Positions 9,032 to 16,007 of a DNA stretch of 64,000 nucleotides are shown in pieces. Under the pieces are notes generated by a model. That model ran no database searches, was not told where the DNA came from, and worked only from the letters and a program-made list of their open reading frames with translations. The position numbers were made by a program, and so were the translations under genes. Source of the stretch: Domibacillus sp. PGB-M46. GTDB lineage: Bacteria > Bacillota > Bacilli > Bacillales > Domibacillaceae. The stretch's first letter is position 1. Each line of letters starts with the position of its first letter. Where the stretch lies: the NCBI RefSeq assembly GCF_022668875.1, contig NZ_JAKGCR010000024.1, positions 1 to 64,000 of the forward strand, read 5' to 3'.

Positions 9032-9793
9032 TCTTCATCAACCCTCGGGATATCGTCAACAATGACCACCTGTGAATCTGACTGGTCACGGCTTTTTGTT
9101 TCCAATTTAATCTTTTGTACTTCGAATTTTGTTTTGTCGGTTGCAGCACGTATTTGGTCCAGTTTCAAGCGGCGTTCATCATAATTGTGAGCAAGCTCGT
9201 CAAACTGCTTAATTAAGCTGGCGCAGTTCTCCCATCGCCCGCAATTGAGCGTTAAGGAAGGTTGCCTGCCGATCCAAGGAAAATTGAAATTCCCATTCCT
9301 GTTTTTCTGAAGTTGAGTCATCATTAGAATAAGTTTCAGTCTTTTTAATCTCTTTGATCATTTCTTCCTTACCTTCCACCCACATAATCTTCTGAGAGCG
9401 GATAATCGCAGCAAATTGAATCTGTATTTGCCGCCATATTAGATCGGCGACAGAAAATTCGATCATTGTGTCCATGATTTCTTTTGTTTCTTCAGGAAGG
9501 AACCTGGTGAACAGCCCATGCTTTTCAGCTGCCTTGTTCCGTTTTGTAAATTGGTTGTTCGGATGCGGGTTTCCACTTCTCTTCCGTTGAACCGTCTGTG
9601 TTCTTTCGGTTGCATCCTTTTGCTGAATCGTTGCAACCTTTTCTCTTTTGGTTGCATCCTTTTTCGTTGGGTCCCTTGACCAACCTTCGCGGCTTTTTAA
9701 TGTACCGAGTTTTAGACCATGCTTCTCTGCTAATGCAGCGAGCGTAACCTTAGTTGTTTCCCATTCTGATCTAATAGCATTCCAGTTAACCAC
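9028..9793 (-). pseudogene. Terminase small subunit (PBSX XtmA-like), frameshifted near the 3' end
   Basis: DNA-recognition subunit of the packaging enzyme. The first frame (9793-9209) starts MVNWNAIRSEWETTKVTLAA with an N-terminal helix-turn-helix (LAALAEKHGLKLGTLKSREG) and runs through a Lys/Arg-rich linker to FLNAQLRAMGELRQL. The second frame (to 9028) continues IKQFDELAHNYDERRLKLDQ into a C-terminal coiled coil. The two join smoothly if one nucleotide is removed near 9212 (CTTAATTAAG). The natural stop overlaps the terL start (ATGA). The DNA-binding N-terminal portion could still be made. Confidence 0.82.
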
Positions 9794-9832
9794 TTTACAT
9801 CACCACCACCTCCAAATTTATTTTTGGGCAAA

Positions 9833-9860
9833 GAAAAAAGCGCCTTTGTAGGCACTTTTG
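9833..9860 (-). terminator. Terminator after the gene at 9868
   Basis: AGTGCC-loop-GGCGCT followed by TTTTTTC on the minus strand. Confidence 0.7.
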
Positions 9861-9867
9861 TAAATCA

Positions 9868-10275
9868 TTATTTTGCTAGTTGATTGATAGTAGACTCGAA
9901 TGCCCCTCTTAAGTATGTGTCTAACAATTCTTCGCTTAATTCCATATTTTTAGAATGGCTATAAAATCTTCCCTGCTCATATTTCAAAATTTCTTCACAC
10001 CATTGAGATCCTGGCTTTACCTTCACTGAAATTTCGTCTTTATAAAAACGGATGGATAGTTCTGAAAGTTCGTTAAGCTGGATACTCCAACTTCTCTCTT
10101 CTATTTTTATTTTTAATGCTTTTCCAGCAACCTCCTCCTCACCCTTCAAGGAAGCTGAAATTTCATTAAAATAATTGGAGATTAAAGTATAAGCGCTCTC
10201 TTTAGAAAGTTTCTCTTCTAATTCACTTTTGAAGGCTTTTTTGCTAAACTCAATAAATGTTTTTTTATAACTCAC
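9868..10275 (-). CDS. Hypothetical prophage-borne protein
   Basis: A 135-residue soluble protein of unrecognised family, starting at GTG 10275 behind AAAGGAGG. It is predicted helical at the N terminus (FIEFSKKAFKSELEEKLSKE) with a central strand-rich section (KALKIKIEERSWSIQLNELS) and no membrane segment. It is followed by its own terminator and lies between the S-layer-like cargo gene and terminase. With the 64-residue gene 32 bp upstream it probably forms a two-gene transcript. Confidence 0.65.
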   Translation of the reverse strand: MSYKKTFIEFSKKAFKSELEEKLSKESAYTLISNYFNEISASLKGEEEVAGKALKIKIEERSWSIQLNELSELSIRFYKDEISVKVKPGSQWCEEILKYEQGRFYSHSKNMELSEELLDTYLRGAFESTINQLAK

Positions 10276-10307
10276 TTTTTATTTCCTCCTTTCCGTTATG
10301 CGCCCGT

Positions 10308-10502
10308 TTATCTATATGCAACTATTTCTCTTTTTTCTTTTATCAGCTTGATCATTTCACTGTAGAACTCTTCTTCCGTTATGATATTCTTTTCACTAAG
10401 TAAAGTAGAAACAGCCATAATGTGGGGATATATATGGCCCGATTCCCTGAATTCCTCAAGCTGTTCAATATATGTTTTGAATTCTATTTGTTTTTCACTC
10501 AT
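10308..10502 (-). CDS. Hypothetical small protein
   Basis: A 64-residue helical protein (MSEKQIEFKTYIEQLEEFRE at the start) of unknown family. The ATG at 10502 has GGGAGG with suitable spacing, and the next gene starts 32 bp downstream, suggesting co-transcription. A TTCGACA heptamer, the reverse of the Spo0A consensus TGTCGAA, lies about 65 bp upstream near 10568. Confidence 0.6.
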   Translation of the reverse strand: MSEKQIEFKTYIEQLEEFRESGHIYPHIMAVSTLLSEKNIITEEEFYSEMIKLIKEKREIVAYR

Positions 10503-10904
10503 TTTACCATTTCCTCCCTCTTATATAATGCAAGAGAAAGTAATAAAATCCAATAAGAACTATTCATCAAATTTCGACAAAAAAAGATAAATTTCTCTGC
10601 AACAACTTGACCAACTTCGCAAAGTCCTATAAAGCAAAAAAGCACCACTTATTTAGTAGTTATTTCTTAAACTTTCAAAGATCTGAAAAGATGGAAAACG
10701 GCCGGTATACTAATGTTGGCTGTTTTTATTTATTTAACTAACAAGATAATCTTGCTTCTTATATAAATATTTTTGTTTTAATCAAGAAAGCACCATCAGC
10801 TTCCTTTATTTCACTTTGTTTTTAGGCAAAGAAAAAGCACCCACTAGGAAGTGAGTGCACCTTTCTATTCAGATTATTTTTCAACAGTCTTATATACTTC
10901 AAAT
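10503..10904. other. Intergenic region with two terminators and no gene
   Basis: AT-rich. I see no protein-like frame. A plus-strand hairpin (AACGGCC...GGCTGTT then TTT) lies near 10697-10730, and a minus-strand terminator at 10833-10862 closes the SLH gene. Confidence 0.6.
10833..10862 (-). terminator. Terminator after the SLH-domain gene
   Basis: GCACTCAC-loop-GTGGGTGC followed by TTTTTC on the minus strand, 43 bp after the stop. Confidence 0.75.
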
Positions 10905-11948
10905 TTATTCAGTAATTGTAAAATAAGCCGCTATAGAGACGACATCCTCTTTATTCAATGAATCCCAAGGATAAAATGTATTCCTTATTCTATATTCTCC
11001 CGCTGTCATCAAGGTTCTAAAGCTGTCAAACCTAACATTTCCCCTTTGGCTTTCACCAGCTTCTATTGTAGGTATAATTGGCGGATATGATATTCCATAG
11101 TTAGATCTTAATCCTAGCCACTTATCTCCTTGTTTCTTTTCCAGTGCGTAGCCATGATGATATTCATAACGGAAATCTGTAGCATTAATGAGTGTCAGAC
11201 TTATACCTGTATCAGACGATAAACTATAAGTATTCTTTTCTACCTCCATCGTTAGGCCGTCTTGTGAGGAAGGAAGACTGCCATAAGAAGACGGGGATAA
11301 AGCCGGATCACTCAGTCGGGATACCATCATCGCAAACGCACCTCGTGTTACCGGGTCATTCGTGCCGAACCGGTCAGGCGTTTTTCCATTTACAATACCT
11401 GTAGCAGCAAGCCTGTTAATAGCCTCTGCGTACCGCCCCGTTGCATCTGTAAATGAATGCACCGTCTCGGTTGGCGATAATAATACGTCATTGTAGGCTC
11501 TTGCGAGAATGATAGCAGCTTCTCCTCTTGTAATCATATCATTAGATCCAAAAAGTGTTTCCGTTTTTCCATTTACCACTTCGTAAAATTGTAAATAAAT
11601 AATCGCATCTTTGGCACGGCCTGGAATATCTCTAAAGGTCAACCATTCCTCTGGCATGGAATTACCCTTTCTAAAACCCATACCGCGTGCAGCGATCATC
11701 GCAGCATCTACACGCTTGATCGGCAGGTCCCATCCAAATTTATCAGCACTGACACCGTTAAAAAACTTGTTTTGATAAAGAGCTGAAACCATTTCCACAC
11801 GCTCTGCAGGAACGTCCGTAAAAGGAAATGTACTTGTAGGCTGTGCTAAAACGGGATCAAAGCTTGCTGCCTCCGCTGATGGGTTAGTTGAAACAAATAT
11901 CATTCCCGCAAGTGTAGCCGCAGCTATAATATGAGGTGCTTTTTTCAT
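10905..11948 (-). CDS. Secreted S-layer homology (SLH) protein with C-terminal Ig-like domain
   Basis: A 347-residue cell-surface protein. Residues 1-28 are a signal peptide (MKKAPHIIAAATLAGMIF...AEAA). Three SLH repeats follow at about 43-95 (FTDVPAERVEMVSALYQN), 105-155 (FRDIPGRAKDAIIYLQF) and 165-213 (FTDATGRYAEAINRLAATG), which would anchor it to secondary wall polymer. Residues about 230-345 resemble the Bacillus BIg20-type Ig-like domain (VEKNTYSLSSDTGISLTLIN). The start has AGGGGAG upstream. It is open and lies between terminase genes and the twin SH3b genes, so it is surface-acting cargo. The exact role (adhesion, phage exclusion, wall decoration) is unknown. Confidence 0.85.
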   Translation of the reverse strand: MKKAPHIIAAATLAGMIFVSTNPSAEAASFDPVLAQPTSTFPFTDVPAERVEMVSALYQNKFFNGVSADKFGWDLPIKRVDAAMIAARGMGFRKGNSMPEEWLTFRDIPGRAKDAIIYLQFYEVVNGKTETLFGSNDMITRGEAAIILARAYNDVLLSPTETVHSFTDATGRYAEAINRLAATGIVNGKTPDRFGTNDPVTRGAFAMMVSRLSDPALSPSSYGSLPSSQDGLTMEVEKNTYSLSSDTGISLTLINATDFRYEYHHGYALEKKQGDKWLGLRSNYGISYPPIIPTIEAGESQRGNVRFDSFRTLMTAGEYRIRNTFYPWDSLNKEDVVSIAAYFTITE

Positions 11949-12102
11949 TAATATTTCTCTCCCCTACTCTTTTAACAAATTTTCACAATAATTGATATGT
12001 GGTACATTATAGCAGAAAGCAAGGGAAATTCATTATAAAACAAGAAATAAGCTATCGAATTAAAACGACCGTTGCGATAACTGCGGTATGAAGAAAATAA
12101 AT

Positions 12103-12136
12103 CCTGCCACAACATGGCAGGGTTCATTTTTTATCT
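12103..12136 (+). terminator. Plus-strand terminator ahead of the SH3b twins
   Basis: CCTGCCA-CAACA-TGGCAGG followed by GTTCATTTTTT. No plus-strand gene precedes it. Homology between the twin units starts just after it, so it may be the tail of a lost third copy. Confidence 0.7.
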
Positions 12137-12155
12137 CTCATACATATGGTGCCTG

Positions 12156-12240
12156 TACGACAAAAATTTCTAAAAGAAAATTAAATTTATTTCGACAATT
12201 TAGTTTTCCGCCCCAAATATCGTTAAAAACTACAACGACA
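12156..12240. promoter_or_regulatory. Cluster of Spo0A-box-like heptamers upstream of the first SH3b gene
   Basis: TTCGACA at 12191-12197 is an exact reverse match to the 0A box TGTCGAA. TACGACA (12156-12162) and AACGACA (12234-12240) each differ by one base. In the second gene's leader the exact box is lost. Spo0A control is an inference from motif matching only. Confidence 0.35.
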
Positions 12241-12283
12241 AAATTATGTAACTGGTTATATTTATTGCTATTTAAACCAGGCA

Positions 12284-12312
12284 TTTACACAAGTCTATTG
12301 TAATAGTATAAT
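12284..12312 (+). promoter_or_regulatory. Sigma-A promoter of the first SH3b gene
   Basis: TTTACA at 12284-12289, 17-bp spacer, TATAAT at 12307-12312, 37 bp before the ATG. It is identical in the second unit. Confidence 0.8.
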
Positions 12313-12349
12313 TCACCTGATAATTAATTAGGAGAGTGAAATAAGTCAC

Positions 12350-13063
12350 ATGAAAACATTCTGCAAGATCATCCTATTGTTGATTGTACTTTTATCAGCA
12401 ACATTTCAGTTTCAATCGACAAGCTCCCACGCCGCTTCTTCAAAAGTTGGTTACGTTAGCATTAGCAGCGGTGTGCTTAACGTTAGAAATGGTCCAGGAA
12501 GCAAATATAAGGTTATTGGCTCCTTAAAAAACAATGCCTCTGTTTCAGTTTACTCACAATCAAAAGACGGATGGTCACAAATCGGCTACAAAAAAGGAAA
12601 AGCTTATGTTTCTTCTCAATACTTAAGAATGTATAGTTATCTTCAAGACAAAACAAAAATATATACTTACAAATCCGAAGGGAAAACCTACAAGCACAGT
12701 TACAAAGGAAAATGGGATAAATGGGATGAATGGGTGACTTCCTCTTCTAATGCAACCTATCTCGTATATGAAGATAGCGAGGGATTGTATTCAGGTTTCC
12801 GTCACTCAGAATATTACATCGATCTCGCCTATCCATTAAAAGTCGGAAAAAGCTGGACTATTGGATATGAAGGCGAAGACACAAGCAGCAAGATAACTGC
12901 CTTGAACGGAACGCTAAAAACTCCAGCTGGGACATTTAAGAACGTTGTTACAGTAAAATCTAGTGACGGATATGTTAGTTACCTAGCTCCAAATGTTGGT
13001 TTTATCAAAGGAGTCGACCAAGGCAAAACTGTTTCTGAACTAGTTAGCTTAACCAAAAAATAA
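12350..13063 (+). CDS. Secreted SH3b-domain protein, twin 1
   Basis: A 237-residue exported protein. Residues 1-29 are a signal peptide (MKTFCKIILLLIVLLSATFQ, cleavage near SHAA). Residues about 33-95 form a bacterial SH3 domain (VLNVRNGPGSKYKVIGSLKN), a usual peptidoglycan-binding module. The C-terminal half has the pattern YPLKVGKSW...GTFKNVVTVKSSDGYVSYLAPNVGFIK, also present in the prophage protein at 16008-17165, so one exported domain family occurs three times here. It has its own promoter and terminator. It is orientated against the phage genes, as for lysogen-expressed cargo. Function unknown. Confidence 0.85.
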   Translation: MKTFCKIILLLIVLLSATFQFQSTSSHAASSKVGYVSISSGVLNVRNGPGSKYKVIGSLKNNASVSVYSQSKDGWSQIGYKKGKAYVSSQYLRMYSYLQDKTKIYTYKSEGKTYKHSYKGKWDKWDEWVTSSSNATYLVYEDSEGLYSGFRHSEYYIDLAYPLKVGKSWTIGYEGEDTSSKITALNGTLKTPAGTFKNVVTVKSSDGYVSYLAPNVGFIKGVDQGKTVSELVSLTKK

Positions 13064-13072
13064 GTAAACAAA

Positions 13073-13101
13073 AACCCCTTACCAATAGGGGGTTATTTTT
13101 T
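13073..13101 (+). terminator. Terminator of SH3b twin 1
   Basis: CCCC-loop-GGGG followed by TTATTTTTTT, just after the stop. Confidence 0.75.
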
Positions 13102-13253
13102 TACGTTCTTATATATATGGTATCTGGACGACAAAACTTCTAAAAGCAAATTAAATTTATATTGATAATTTAGTTTTCTACCTAAGATATCATTAAAGAC
13201 TATAACAATAAAAATATGTAATATATCATATTTATCGCTAGTTAAACCAAGCA

Positions 13254-13282
13254 TTTACACAAGTCTATTGTAATAGTATAAT
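13254..13282 (+). promoter_or_regulatory. Sigma-A promoter of the second SH3b gene
   Basis: TTTACA - 17 bp - TATAAT, identical to the first unit and exactly 970 bp downstream of it. Confidence 0.8.
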
Positions 13283-13319
13283 TCACCTGATAATTAATTA
13301 GGAGAGTGAAATAAGTCAC

Positions 13320-14024
13320 ATGAAAACATTCTGCAAGATCATTCTATTGTTGGTTGTACTCTTATCAGCAACATTTCAGTTTCAATCGACAAGCTCCCAC
13401 GCTGCCTCTTCAAAAGTTGGTTACGTTAGCATTAGCAGTGGCGTTCTCAACGTTAGAAGCGGGCCTGGAAGCAAATACAAAGTCATTGGCTCTTTGAAAA
13501 ACAATGTCTCGGTTTCCGTTTACTCGCAAACCAAAGACGGATGGTCACAAATCGGATATAAAAAAGGGAAAGCTTATGTATCTTCCCAGCACCTACGGAT
13601 GTATAGTTATCTGCAAGATAAAACAAAGGTTTATACTTATGAATACGAGAAAAAAACTTTTAATACCTATTATATAGGAAAGTATTACAGATGGGACAAA
13701 TGGTTTTATCCCGATGACGAACCACACTTTTTATATGAAGACAGTACCGGTTTATATGACACTACGCCTTCGGCTGATAACTCCACTGCCATTGCCTACC
13801 CATTAAAAGTAGGAGCCAAGTGGAAAGACTGGAATCACCTACCGATGTCTAGAATAAAAGCTATTAATGGAACATTAACTACACGAGCAGGAACGTTCAA
13901 AAATGTAGTAACAGTGAAAAGAGATGATGGCTACATTACATATTTTGCGCCAAATGTCGGGCTTATAAAGTCAGTTTATGATGGAGAAACCCAAATGGAA
14001 TTGGTACGTTTAGCAAAAAAATAA
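13320..14024 (+). CDS. Secreted SH3b-domain protein, twin 2
   Basis: A 234-residue paralogue of the gene 970 bp upstream. The signal peptide and SH3b domain (residues 1-105) are almost identical to twin 1, and the leader from promoter to start codon is identical. After residue about 108 the sequence diverges sharply (EYEKKTFNTYYIGKYYRWDK) and rejoins at YPLKVG and GTFKNVVTVK...YFAPNVGLIK. Constant N terminus plus variable middle looks like a duplication whose C-terminal ligand domain is diversifying. It ends in its own terminator at 14040. Confidence 0.85.
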   Translation: MKTFCKIILLLVVLLSATFQFQSTSSHAASSKVGYVSISSGVLNVRSGPGSKYKVIGSLKNNVSVSVYSQTKDGWSQIGYKKGKAYVSSQHLRMYSYLQDKTKVYTYEYEKKTFNTYYIGKYYRWDKWFYPDDEPHFLYEDSTGLYDTTPSADNSTAIAYPLKVGAKWKDWNHLPMSRIKAINGTLTTRAGTFKNVVTVKRDDGYITYFAPNVGLIKSVYDGETQMELVRLAKK

Positions 14025-14039
14025 TAAAGTAACAGGATG

Positions 14040-14067
14040 GACCTCATCAGATGATGAGGTCTTTATA
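14040..14067 (+). terminator. Terminator of SH3b twin 2
   Basis: ACCTCATCA-GA-TGATGAGGT, a perfect 9-bp stem, then CTTTAT. Confidence 0.65.
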
Positions 14068-14077
14068 CTTTTTCTTT

Positions 14078-14596
14078 TCAAGAAACAAAAAGGCTGCTGT
14101 TTTTTTGCCTGAAGATTTTTGTCTCTGCCCGCTCTAAATACGTTTGAACAGATGATTTAGTAAGCCCTAACAACTCTGCAGTATACTCATAGGTTAATCC
14201 TTCCGCTTTCACTAACGTGAATACATCTCTTTCCCTTACTGTTAAATCTGCCAGAACGTCATCTAGCAGCCATTGTTCATGGGCTGTGAGCTTTCTCTCT
14301 TCAGTGGCCATTTGGTTTGGTACCACAGCTTCAATCAGTTTCGGATCTAGTGTATAAGCCCCTGTCCGATCCGTCCCGCGTCTTGCATCAGGGTTCCGGC
14401 CGGACACCATCCATTGAATCGCAAAATCCATTTCGCTAATCATGCTGTTAATGAGCGTCTTATCCCGGATATCCTGTTCCGACAATTCCCGTTTGGCTTC
14501 AATGTCTGCCTTCATTTCCTTGAGCGCTCTTAGTGACTGTTTGTATTCGTAAATGAGTGTCCACACATTCATTCCCCATTTCTTGTTATTAGGCAA
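14078..14596 (-). CDS. xpf: Phage sigma-70-like late regulator (PBSX Xpf-like)
   Basis: A 172-residue positive regulator expected to drive late gene transcription. The C-terminal 55 residues are a sigma region 4-type helix-turn-helix (LTVRERDVFTLVKAEGLTYE then AELLGLTKSSVQTYLERAET). The N-terminal part is helical and carries RNPDARRGTDRTGAYTLDPK. In PBSX the matching gene lies between xtrA and the terminase genes; the same order holds here, with cargo inserted before terminase. The frame is intact. The symbol is given by position and domain, not by alignment. Confidence 0.72.
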   Translation of the reverse strand: MPNNKKWGMNVWTLIYEYKQSLRALKEMKADIEAKRELSEQDIRDKTLINSMISEMDFAIQWMVSGRNPDARRGTDRTGAYTLDPKLIEAVVPNQMATEERKLTAHEQWLLDDVLADLTVRERDVFTLVKAEGLTYEYTAELLGLTKSSVQTYLERAETKIFRQKNSSLFVS

Positions 14597-14597
14597 A

Positions 14598-14649
14598 TAA
14601 AAAAGGACACCAAACAGCGCACGATTTTTCGTGTCGGTTCAGTGTCCTT
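14598..14649 (-). terminator. Large hairpin terminator upstream of the sigma-like gene
   Basis: Outer stem AAGGACAC/GTGTCCTT with an inner CGACACGA/TCGTGCG stem, followed on the minus strand by TTTTTTAT. It ends transcription from the xtrA side. Confidence 0.7.
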
Positions 14650-14694
14650 CAGATGGCTGAGAGAACTAATTATTGATTCTTACACAAGTAAAAC

Positions 14695-15039
14695 TTAGTC
14701 TTTTTCCACGCTAACAAATAGAGAATTATTTAAAGAAGTAGTACTCATTTTAACTCCTTGTTTTTCATAGTATGTTGTCGCTCCAAAGCGGGATTCCTGC
14801 TTCCATCCCCAAAGTCTAATAACAATTGCGTAATAGAATGGCAAGCCATTTTCTTACGAAGCAGGACTCCAATTGTATTCTTCATAGCCTTCTTTTACAT
14901 CCTGGCGTGTTAATTCAGCACCTTGAGGTACAGGAAAATTAGTATTTACTCCAGATCCACGAAAAGACAACAAAGAGCCTGCAATTAGAAGCAATATAAC
15001 AATACTAATTAAAAACTTCTTTTTATTTTTTGCTATCAA
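14695..15039 (-). pseudogene. Small membrane-anchored protein with an in-frame TAA
   Basis: The frame from TTG 15039 (overlapping the xtrA stop) to 14695 would encode 114 residues. It has a Lys-rich N terminus and one transmembrane segment (FLISIVILLLIAGSLLSFRG), then YNWSPAS*ENGLPFYYAIVIR and WKQESRFGATTYYEKQG. A TAA at 14856-14854 splits it; the text on both sides is continuous in one frame, so it is a point mutation. The C-terminal half resembles small Bacillus extracytoplasmic proteins of unknown role. Confidence 0.7.
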
Positions 15040-15221
15040 AACTCTTCCCCTTCTTCCCGCCTCATCCGCTTGACTTTCCCTTGATGCGTGACGATCTTAT
15101 ATTCTCCATGCGGAGGCAGTTCTCCGATCTTAACCTTGCCTTCGCAGATCACCACCACACACGCTTTCGGTATCTCCATTATATCTAATTCTAATTTCAT
15201 ATACGTAGGTACCCAGTTCAT
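15036..15221 (-). CDS. xtrA: XtrA/YqaO-like protein fused to the first seven codons of an endolysin
   Basis: From about residue 8 (MKLELDIMEIPKACVVVI then GELPPHGEYKIVTHQGKVKR) this is a small XtrA/YqaO-type phage protein of unknown function. The seven residues before it, MNWVPTY, match the start of the endolysin at 1606 (MSWVPAY), with 18 of 20 nucleotides identical. The fused ATG overlaps the xhlB stop (ATGA), exactly where an endolysin gene would begin. The present 61-residue frame is therefore a deletion junction: endolysin start joined to the xtrA start codon, placing xtrA under lysis-gene translation signals. Confidence 0.7.
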   Translation of the reverse strand: MNWVPTYMKLELDIMEIPKACVVVICEGKVKIGELPPHGEYKIVTHQGKVKRMRREEGEEF

Positions 15222-15460
15222 TTTGATTGCTCCTCTCGTTTAAGCAATGCCGCTTTACGGCGTGCTTCTCGTGAAATATCATTGTTCTTCCACCAAGCCC
15301 ATACTGCTGTTACTGCAGTAATTAAAGTAGTAACAAACAATTCAACTTCTTCATTTTTAAAAGGCAGCGGGCTGTATCCTGCCGCCAACAGCATTTGATT
15401 AATCAACGCAACAAAAAGAACCACCGTCCGCACGATGGTTCCATGATCAATATTTTTCAC
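15218..15460 (-). CDS. xhlB: Phage holin, SPP1/XhlB family
   Basis: An 80-residue holin with two membrane segments, about 8-28 (IVRTVVLFVALINQMLLAAG) and 40-57 (LFVTTLITAVTAVWAWWKNN), and a charged C-terminal tail (SREARRKAALLKREEQSK). This is the standard SPP1 holin layout. It starts at GTG 15460, one base after the xhlA stop, and overlaps the next start by ATGA. It would work with XhlA and an endolysin, but its endolysin has been deleted. It is intact, and is a second holin in addition to the one at 1666. Confidence 0.88.
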   Translation of the reverse strand: MKNIDHGTIVRTVVLFVALINQMLLAAGYSPLPFKNEEVELFVTTLITAVTAVWAWWKNNDISREARRKAALLKREEQSK

Positions 15461-15461
15461 T

Positions 15462-15830
15462 TTATTGTCCTCCCTGCAGTAATTTATAAACAGACACAGC
15501 GCCTACAAATAAGCCAGCTGCCCCTCCAGTTCCGCAAACTCCTGTGATGATACCAATGATAATTTTCTCGCGCATATCTAGTCGTTTCAGGCGTACGTCT
15601 TTACCAACAGATGTTTAAGCACTGACTTGACTTAAATAATGGTTTGCAAATGGCTGAAGTATTTCCCTTGTTTCTTTTGTTGAATTCAAAACAGTGTTTT
15701 CCATTCTCAGCATACTGTGCCGAGTTTCTTCTTGGCTTTGTTGCAGCTTTTTGATATTTTCATTTGTTTCTTTTTGGAACTCTTCCAACGCAATAATACG
15801 CTGTTCATGATCTTGAACCATCTTTTCCAT
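15462..15830 (-). pseudogene. xhlA: Hemolysin XhlA-family lysis protein with an in-frame TAA
   Basis: The frame from ATG 15830 (RBS GGAGGGG) to 15462 would encode 122 residues. It has an N-terminal coiled coil (EQRIIALEEFQKETNENIKK), then after a TAA at 15617-15615 the text continues in the same frame as TSVGKDVRLKRLDMREK and a C-terminal membrane segment (IIIGIITGVCGTGGAAGLFV). Without the stop this is the normal XhlA plan, soluble coiled coil plus membrane anchor. The truncated product lacks the anchor. It precedes xhlB directly. Confidence 0.82.
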
Positions 15831-15891
15831 GTTAATCCCCTCCAATTGTTTGCCCCTCGCTCTCCTGTAAAGTTACTTATCTGGATCTATT

Positions 15892-15915
15892 AAAAATGCC
15901 GCCCGGAGGCAGCAT
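15892..15915 (-). terminator. Terminator upstream of xhlA
   Basis: ATGCTGCC-TCCG-GGCGGCAT then TTTTTAAT on the minus strand; a member of the same hairpin family as 2144, 3312 and 17757. Confidence 0.7.
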
Positions 15916-15945
15916 AGTTTTTAACTATAAATATGAAAAGCTATA

Positions 15946-15974
15946 AGAAAAACCCCACCAAAAAGGTAGGGTTC
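15946..15974 (-). terminator. Terminator of the Ig-domain gene
   Basis: AACCCTACC-TTTTT-GGTGGGGTT then TTTC on the minus strand, about 35 bp after the stop. Confidence 0.8.
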
Positions 15975-16007
15975 TCATATCTTACTTAACCTTGCACTCT
16001 AATTCCA

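Larger units (their letters stand above)
12138..14024 (+). repeat. Tandem gene duplication, period 970 bp
   Basis: Two head-to-tail units of leader + SH3b gene, about 12138-13101 and 13104-14067. Promoters, ribosome binding sites and ATGs are offset by exactly 970 bp. Identity is highest over the last 60 bp of leader and the first 300 bp of coding sequence and falls in the second half of the genes. Confidence 0.9.

Noticed and set aside
3347-9793. Sequencing error as the source of all prophage frameshifts
   Set aside because: Several indels are in A-runs, but in-frame substitutions to TAA/TAG and large deletions also occur, and large chromosomal genes are open. It cannot be excluded for single sites.
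12088-12303. Plus-strand 71-codon frame before the SH3b twins
   Set aside because: It contains the terminator hairpin and the promoter region; no RBS.
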